The position numbers and the translations under genes are program-made. The notes beneath the pieces were generated by a model. The model was not told the origin of the DNA. It ran no database searches and saw nothing but the letters and a program-made list of their open reading frames with translations. Shown here one piece after another: positions 13,349-17,558 of a stretch of DNA of 17,558 nt (within the stretch, counting starts at the first letter, position 1; each line of letters opens with the position of its first letter). Source of the DNA: Thermoplasmata archaeon (GTDB taxonomy: Archaea > Thermoplasmatota > Thermoplasmata > Lutacidiplasmatales > UBA184); the NCBI GenBank assembly GCA_030039135.1, contig JASHQN010000137.1, positions 1-17,558 of the forward strand, given 5' to 3'.

Positions 13349-14224
13349 TCAGTGGGTCGACTCACGCAGCAGGATCTGGGCGATGTCGGGAGCGACCGAC
13401 GCCTTCTCCGCCGGGTTGCCGAGGGTGTCCGTGGAGTAGACCTCGTCGGTGACCGCCTTGATCCGCTCGAACGCGTCGCGCAGGAAGAGCCCGTGCGTGC
13501 ACGTCGCGCTGATCCCACCGGCCCGCACCTTCTTGAGGAGTTTCGCGGCCTCGACGATCGTCCCGCCGGTCGAGATCACGTCGTCCACGACGACGACCTG
13601 CTTGCCCTCGACAGCGACGGGGAGCGGCTGGGGCAGCGCAAGCTCGACGCGGTCGCTGTCGATCCGCTTCTTCTCGAGGGCGAACCACGGCTTGTCGAGC
13701 AGCTGGGCCATCCGGCGGACCCGCTCGATGCCGCCGCGGTCGGGAGAGATGAGCACGTCCGCCGGGCGCTCGCGCAACAGACGGGCGATGGCCGGGATCC
13801 CGCTCGCCTCGAATGCGGGCTTCGAGAAGTGGGCGAGCGTCTGGCTGGAATGGAGGTCGACGGTGATCACGACGTCCGCGTCGAGCTCGACGTGGCGGCA
13901 GAACGCCCGAGCGCTCACCGGCTCGCCGGGGAAGAACCGACGGTCCTGGCGGGCGTACCCGAAGTAGGGCACCACCACGTAGACCCGGCTCGCTCCCGCT
14001 TCGCGCACCGCGTCCTCGAGCAGCAGCAGCTCCACGATGTCCTCGTCCGTCCGCGTCGACTGAACGACGACGACTTCCTCGCCCTCGAGCCGGCCCCCGA
14101 CCCGGACGTAGAGTTCTCCGTCCGGGAACCGTTTCATGAACGGGATCGCGAACGGGGCGTTGCTGAGCTCGCGGGAGATCCGTTCGGCGAGCGCCGTGGA
14201 CGCGGTACCGCCGATGACGTGCAT
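13349..14224 (-). CDS. prs: Ribose-phosphate pyrophosphokinase (PRPP synthetase)
   Basis: This enzyme makes 5-phosphoribosyl-1-diphosphate from ribose 5-phosphate and ATP, feeding purine, pyrimidine, histidine, tryptophan and NAD synthesis. The 291-residue product has RFPDGELYV (32-40), the ATP loop VPYFGYARQDRRF (85-97), the metal/ATP-binding DLHSSQT (123-129), PDRGG (161-165), the catalytic-lysine segment FALEKKR (181-187), and the PRPP signature VVVVDDVISTGGTI (210-223). The length matches archaeal class I-type enzymes, slightly shorter than the bacterial form of about 315. It starts with ATG at 14224 and is the first gene of a probable two-gene transcript with the GNAT gene. It supplies substrate to purine synthesis (purP) and to the NAD route begun by nadB, both also in this window. 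Confidence 0.96.
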   Translation of the reverse strand: MHVIGGTASTALAERISRELSNAPFAIPFMKRFPDGELYVRVGGRLEGEEVVVVQSTRTDEDIVELLLLEDAVREAGASRVYVVVPYFGYARQDRRFFPGEPVSARAFCRHVELDADVVITVDLHSSQTLAHFSKPAFEASGIPAIARLLRERPADVLISPDRGGIERVRRMAQLLDKPWFALEKKRIDSDRVELALPQPLPVAVEGKQVVVVDDVISTGGTIVEAAKLLKKVRAGGISATCTHGLFLRDAFERIKAVTDEVYSTDTLGNPAEKASVAPDIAQILLRESTH

Positions 14225-14260
14225 CGCGCAGAATCCCGACCGGCCGGACCGGGTTCCGAA

Positions 14261-14267
14261 CTAAAGG
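14261..14267 (-). promoter_or_regulatory. TATA box of prs
   Basis: On the - strand CCTTTAG lies 36 nt before the prs ATG in the 91-nt gap after the signal peptidase gene. The longer distance suggests a short leader of about 10 nt rather than a strictly leaderless mRNA. Confidence 0.45.
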
Positions 14268-14315
14268 CTTGCGCCAGCGTGGTCGAGACCGGGGGTATCG
14301 CGGGGGACTCTCGAC

Positions 14316-15650
14316 CTACAGATCGGCCTCGTCCGACGCGGGCGGGCGGTGCTTGGGTTTCTGACCGCGCCGGACCCGGGGGACGGGCCGGCCCCGTCGG
14401 CTCGGCCGAGCGTCATGGCGGGCGGGGCGTGCGGGCCGTCGGGAGAGGGCGTCTTCCTCGTCCTCCTCGTTCTCGGCCCGTCCCCAGGGCTTGAGCCCGC
14501 GCAGGAACCGTCGGGCCCTGCCCGGAGGGGCGGATTCCTCTTCCTCGCGGTCCTCGTCCTCCTCGGAGCGCCGGCGTGGGTCCTCGATCCCCTCGGCCCT
14601 CAGGGCGTAGTGGATGCCGAATGCGAGGAGGATGACGCCCAGGACCGTAAGTCCAAGGAACTGCCAGGACTGGGCGGGGACGCTCCCCGCGTTCCCCTCG
14701 AGCGCGAGCTTGAGCGCTCCGAACCAGGGGATCATGCCTCGCGCGACGCCAACGATCCAACCGGGCTCGACAAGCTCGCTCAGTCCCGTGCCCTGATCCG
14801 TGAGCCCGACGCAATCGACCGCGGGCGTGCACCCGTGGTTGAAGTTGTAGTCTCCCATGGTGACGAATCCGGAGTGCTCGCCGAGTTCCGGCGACGAGAG
14901 ATCGAGGCTGATGTTCACGGACTGCCAACCGATCCGGTAGAGGTCGAGGGTGCCCGCGAGGCCCGTGACGCCGCACCCCGCCGGCCGACCGTCGCCGGCC
15001 GGTGTGCCCGGCGTCGAGTACACATCGCCCGGGCCTGTGCCGCAGGGAAGACCCGAAAGCTCGGTCGCGTTGTAGCCCGCGACCGCCGGATCCCACTCAA
15101 GGAAGAGGATCGCACGGTGAATGATCGGAGTGGTGCCCTGTCCGTTCGGCAGGTAGAGCACGACATCCCCGTACTCCCCATACGTCGAGTATCCGCTCGT
15201 CATGCCCACGAGGTAGGGAGTGATCTGGCCGGTCGGGATCCGCTGCGCGAGAACGAGGTCGCCGGTGTTGATCACCCCCAGAACGTCCGTCGACCCGTGC
15301 TGCATGCTGTCGGACTCGACGACGTAGACCGGTGGCCAGTTCTGGGTGTAGGCGTAGAGGCCGACGAGCATGAGGGCCACGACCGCCACCGCCACCAGCG
15401 GCTCGAAGTACAGCGAATCCCGGGCCCGCCAGAAGACCGGATGCTTCTCCCGGTCGAACCACCGACGTTTCGCGGGGCGGACCTCCTCGTCTTCCTCCTC
15501 TTCCTCCTCCTCCCCGCTTCGCCAGCGCCGGACCGGTCGCGAGGTCCGTTTGCGGGTATGGGACGGGCGAGGTGGCGGACGTCGGGGACGGGGGGACTCT
15601 TCCTCGTCCTCGTCGTCGAGATCGTCGTCGGACTCCTCACGAGGAGCCAT
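14316..15650 (-). CDS. S26B-type signal peptidase with long charged N- and C-terminal tails
   Basis: Signal peptidase I cleaves signal peptides from exported proteins outside the membrane. The 444-residue product has a disordered N terminus full of Asp, Glu and Arg (1-80), a membrane helix (about 84-101), and the catalytic box VESDSMQHG with Ser115. TGDLVLAQRI (129-138) and GDVVLYLPNGQGTTPIIHRAI follow, with His178 as the archaeal/ER-type base in place of bacterial Lys. GFVTMGDYN with Asp267 is the third box, and a second helix (about 331-347) is followed by a C-terminal acidic and then basic tail (350-444). Between His178 and Asp267 lies an insert of about 60 residues with a Gly/Pro/Thr-rich stretch containing two cysteines (203 and 226). 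Archaeal signal peptidases are usually under 250 residues, so the tails and insert nearly double it. The start ATG follows a TATA box by 23 nt. Confidence 0.88.
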   Translation of the reverse strand: MAPREESDDDLDDEDEEESPRPRRPPPRPSHTRKRTSRPVRRWRSGEEEEEEEDEEVRPAKRRWFDREKHPVFWRARDSLYFEPLVAVAVVALMLVGLYAYTQNWPPVYVVESDSMQHGSTDVLGVINTGDLVLAQRIPTGQITPYLVGMTSGYSTYGEYGDVVLYLPNGQGTTPIIHRAILFLEWDPAVAGYNATELSGLPCGTGPGDVYSTPGTPAGDGRPAGCGVTGLAGTLDLYRIGWQSVNISLDLSSPELGEHSGFVTMGDYNFNHGCTPAVDCVGLTDQGTGLSELVEPGWIVGVARGMIPWFGALKLALEGNAGSVPAQSWQFLGLTVLGVILLAFGIHYALRAEGIEDPRRRSEEDEDREEEESAPPGRARRFLRGLKPWGRAENEEDEEDALSRRPARPARHDARPSRRGRPVPRVRRGQKPKHRPPASDEADL

Positions 15651-15673
15651 CGTCCGGCGTTCTATCGACCGTG

Positions 15674-15680
15674 CTTAACC
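15674..15680 (-). promoter_or_regulatory. TATA box of the signal peptidase gene
   Basis: On the - strand GGTTAAG lies 23 nt before the ATG at 15650, in the 131-nt divergent gap shared with the cyclase-family gene. Leaderless initiation is predicted. Confidence 0.55.
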
Positions 15681-15746
15681 CTTGGGCTCGACCCGAATCC
15701 CCGCCGTTCGGCGTGGGCCGGCGCGGGACCGCGTCACGCTCCGAAC

Positions 15747-15753
15747 CGTTATC
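15747..15753 (+). promoter_or_regulatory. TATA-like box of the cyclase-family gene
   Basis: CGTTATC lies 28 nt before the ATG at 15782 on the + strand. It is a weak match, supported mainly by the consistent spacing seen at other genes in the window. Confidence 0.4.
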
Positions 15754-15781
15754 CCGCGGGTCCGGTTGAACACCAGGACCC

Positions 15782-16411
15782 ATGACGACGATCGACGTGT
15801 CGATGCCGCTCTTCCCCGGAATGCCCGCCTTCCCCGGCGATCCGCTGTTCGCGAGCCGTCCCGCCCAGTCGCTCGCTCGAGGCGACGCCTACAACGTCTC
15901 CCAGATTTCGCTCAGTACCCACGCCGGGACCCATGTGGACCCGCCCCGACACTTTCTCCCGGAGGGGGCCACCACCGACCAGCTCGACCTCGCCACGCTG
16001 CGCGGGCCCTGCTGGGTGGTCGGCATTCCGGACGACGTCACCTCCATCGGATCGACGGAGGTCGGCTCGGTGCCGTCGGGGGCCCGCCGCGTCCTCTTCC
16101 GTACGTCGAATTCGGGCCGATGGCATCGCCAGCTCGAGTTCTTCCCGGACTACGTCGCGCTCGGGGTGGCCGGCGCGAAGGCGCTCCTCTCGAAAGGGAT
16201 CCGTCTCGTAGGGATCGACTCGCTGTCGATCGAGTCCGATCCCTCGGGCACCTTCCCCGTCCATCACACGCTTCTCCGCGGCGGCGCCCTCATCTTGGAA
16301 GGTCTGCTGCTCGCCGATGTTCGCCCGGGGGCCTACGAGCTCGACTGCTTGCCCCTGCGGGTGCGCGGAGGCGACGGCGGTCCGGCCCGGGTGTTGCTGA
16401 CCCAGGGGTAG
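15782..16411 (+). CDS. Cyclase-family metal hydrolase (kynurenine formamidase-like)
   Basis: This 209-residue protein belongs to the cyclase/KynB superfamily of metal-dependent hydrolases. The metal-binding hallmark HAGTHVDPPRHF gives His47, His51, Asp53 and His57. Further conserved positions are GIDSLSIES (144-152), HHTLL with His161/His162, and LILEGL with Glu173. Bacterial KynB hydrolyses N-formylkynurenine in tryptophan breakdown, and other members act on different amides, lactones or cyclic substrates, so the substrate is not settled by these motifs. No tryptophan dioxygenase or kynureninase gene is adjacent; the neighbour is a divergent signal peptidase. The ATG follows a TATA-like CGTTATC by 28 nt. 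Confidence 0.85.
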   Translation: MTTIDVSMPLFPGMPAFPGDPLFASRPAQSLARGDAYNVSQISLSTHAGTHVDPPRHFLPEGATTDQLDLATLRGPCWVVGIPDDVTSIGSTEVGSVPSGARRVLFRTSNSGRWHRQLEFFPDYVALGVAGAKALLSKGIRLVGIDSLSIESDPSGTFPVHHTLLRGGALILEGLLLADVRPGAYELDCLPLRVRGGDGGPARVLLTQG

Positions 16412-16440
16412 CGGAGGAGCGTCCGCGGCCCACCCCGCGA

Positions 16441-16623
16441 TCAGTCCCGCTCGTCCGGCGGCAGGAGGTCGGGGATCCCGTCCTCGATCGGATAGACGGT
16501 CCGGCACCGCGCGCACGTGAGAGTGCCCTCCACGATCTCCTCCCCGTCGGTCTTCCGGCCGACGAGGGAGAGCTCGCCACGGCAGACCGGGCAGCGCAGG
16601 ATCTCGAGGAGGTCGGGCCTCAT
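16441..16623 (-). CDS. Trm112-like zinc-ribbon protein
   Basis: This 60-residue protein has the Trm112/YcaR fold signature: LLEILRCPVCRGEL with Cys11 and Cys14, LTCARCRTVYPIEDGIPDLLP with Cys37 and Cys40. Trm112 proteins activate SAM methyltransferases that modify tRNA, rRNA and release factor; in archaea a single small Trm112 serves several such enzymes. The ATG at 16623 overlaps the stop of the eIF2-gamma gene as ATGA, so translation is coupled and both belong to one operon. That linkage to the translation machinery fits the expected role, but no methyltransferase gene is visible here. Confidence 0.85.
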   Translation of the reverse strand: MRPDLLEILRCPVCRGELSLVGRKTDGEEIVEGTLTCARCRTVYPIEDGIPDLLPPDERD

Positions 16624-17558
16624 TTCGACCCGCCCTCGACGATCCCGTAGCCGATCAGTCGCCAGGCGTTGAGGCGGCGGGAGATCGCGACCCGGCTTCC
16701 CGGGAAGACGGTCACCGGCCGGTTCAAGGACAACTCGACCTCGTCTCCTCGCGCGCTCGTGACCTTTCCGCTCGCCACCGTCGTGCCGACCGTCACCGCG
16801 AGCAGTTCGCTCGTGCGAATCTTCTCTACCTTGATCTCGCGCTGCGCACCCAGCACGCGATCCAGGAGCGTCGCCTTGAGGCGGATCTTCTGGCTGACCG
16901 GGGGAAGGGTCCCAGCCACTCCAACGAGCCGACCGGTGAGGCCGTCGCCCTTGGCGAGCGCCGGGTCGAGCTTCGTCCCGATGGCCGCAAGGCCTCCCGG
17001 GTGGAGCTCGTCCCACTCCTGCCCGCCCGAGACGATCGACGTCACGGTCGTCGTGAGGGACTCGGACCGGGCGCTCGGGGTCCCGGCGGGGCCGGGGCGG
17101 ATCTCGATCTCCTCGCCGAGGGTGATCCGGCCCTGGAGCAGCGATCCCCCGAGGACCCCGCCCTTCAGGTCGTTCGGCCGGGTGCCCGGGCGGTTGATGT
17201 CGAAAGAGCGCGCCACGTACATGAGCGGGGACTTGCCCGGGTCCCGGGTCGGGGTCGGGATCGTCTCCTCGATCGCGCCGATGAGCGCGTCGATGTTGAC
17301 CTTGTGGTTCGCACTGACCGGGATGATCGGCGCGTTCGCGATCGGCGAGGTCTTGAGGAACTCCACGATCTCTCGGTAGTTCTGCTCGGCCGCATCCGCC
17401 GGTACGAGGTCGATCTTGTTCTGCACGACGACGACCTTGCGCACCCCGATGATGTCGAGCGCGTAGAGATGCTCGCGCGTCTGGGGCTGCGGAACGTGTT
17501 CGTTCGCCGCGACCAACAGGAGAGCGCCGTCCATGATCGCTGCGCCCGAGAGCATCGT
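16620..17558 (-). CDS. eif2g: Translation initiation factor 2 subunit gamma (N terminus outside window)
   Basis: The GTPase subunit of aIF2 delivers initiator methionyl-tRNA to the small ribosomal subunit. The visible 312 residues start within the G domain, at the block that follows the DxxG/switch II region (MLSGAAIMDGALLLVAANE). NKID, the guanine-specificity motif, lies in VVVVQNKIDLVP, followed by PIIPVSANHKVNIDALI, where the SANHK segment is typical of eIF2-gamma. Domains II and III follow (SPLMYVARSFDINRPGT; DLKGGVLGGSLLQGRITLGEEIEI; GGLAAIGTKLDPALAKGDGLTG; VSQKIRLKATLLDRVLG), ending with RLNAWRLIGYGIVEGG. These blocks identify eIF2-gamma rather than EF-Tu/EF-1A or SelB. The frame stays open past the right edge; the P-loop and switch I lie outside the window. 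It is translationally coupled to the Trm112-like gene. Confidence 0.96.
   Translation of the reverse strand, partial: TMLSGAAIMDGALLLVAANEHVPQPQTREHLYALDIIGVRKVVVVQNKIDLVPADAAEQNYREIVEFLKTSPIANAPIIPVSANHKVNIDALIGAIEETIPTPTRDPGKSPLMYVARSFDINRPGTRPNDLKGGVLGGSLLQGRITLGEEIEIRPGPAGTPSARSESLTTTVTSIVSGGQEWDELHPGGLAAIGTKLDPALAKGDGLTGRLVGVAGTLPPVSQKIRLKATLLDRVLGAQREIKVEKIRTSELLAVTVGTTVASGKVTSARGDEVELSLNRPVTVFPGSRVAISRRLNAWRLIGYGIVEGGSK

Noticed and set aside
15480..15515. CTC/TTC-rich tract resembling a microsatellite or regulatory pyrimidine tract
   Set aside because: It is the antisense of Glu/Asp codons encoding the acidic N-terminal tail of the signal peptidase.
14349..15785. A 478-codon + strand frame opposite the signal peptidase
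   Set aside because: The - strand frame has the signal peptidase catalytic residues, membrane helices and a promoter; the + strand frame has none.
15782..16411. Firm assignment as kynurenine formamidase feeding NAD synthesis with nadB
   Set aside because: The superfamily motif does not fix the substrate, no other kynurenine-pathway gene is present, and nadB represents the alternative aspartate route.

Overview
This window is a gene-dense, high-GC piece of an archaeal chromosome. The archaeal assignment rests on transcription factor B, the gamma subunit of initiation factor 2, formate-dependent PurP, the archaeal CoA-pathway enzyme 4-phosphopantoate--beta-alanine ligase, TATA-box promoters about 25-35 nt upstream of start codons, and an intron-containing tRNA. 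The gene mix (euryarchaeal-type CoA and purine enzymes, plus acyl-CoA dehydrogenase and L-aspartate oxidase) and the high GC suggest an uncultured Thermoplasmatota-like lineage; that placement is inference. There are no insertion sequences, CRISPR repeats or phage genes, so this looks like core chromosome.

Layout, left half (mostly + strand): the 3' end of an unidentified gene (1-174); tfb with a strong TATA box (370-1461); a stand-alone RecB/AddB-like PD-(D/E)XK nuclease with an iron-sulfur cysteine set (1524-2732); purP (2782-3849); an ABC exporter of one ATPase and one ABC-2 permease, joined by a GTGA overlap (3922-5606); a 79-residue protein with two zinc ribbons (5693-5932); a tRNA-Ser(GGA) gene interrupted in the T-loop by a 33-nt intron (5993-6110); and a GAF/fRMsr-like protein (6142-6654).

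Layout, right half (mostly - strand): phosphopantothenate synthetase behind an uncharacterised coiled-coil protein (8115 down to 6533); an isovaleryl-CoA-dehydrogenase-like enzyme (9347-8199); nadB (10958-9372); on the + strand a tandem Cas4-like protein whose second half has lost its catalytic residues (11054-12421); then, on the - strand, prs followed by a GNAT acetyltransferase (14224-12370) and an S26B signal peptidase with long charged tails (15650-14316). A cyclase/kynurenine-formamidase-family gene (15782-16411, +) diverges from the signal peptidase. At the right edge lie eIF2-gamma (partial) and a Trm112-like protein overlapping it by ATGA (17558-16441, -).

Together the genes cover nucleotide and cofactor supply (PRPP, the late formylation step of purine synthesis, NAD from aspartate, CoA), transcription and translation initiation, protein export, and two Fe-S nucleases with no CRISPR nearby. 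I do not see a new multi-gene system. The items most worth following up are the tRNA-Ser T-loop intron, the half-dead tandem Cas4-like protein, and the coiled-coil/CoA gene pair.
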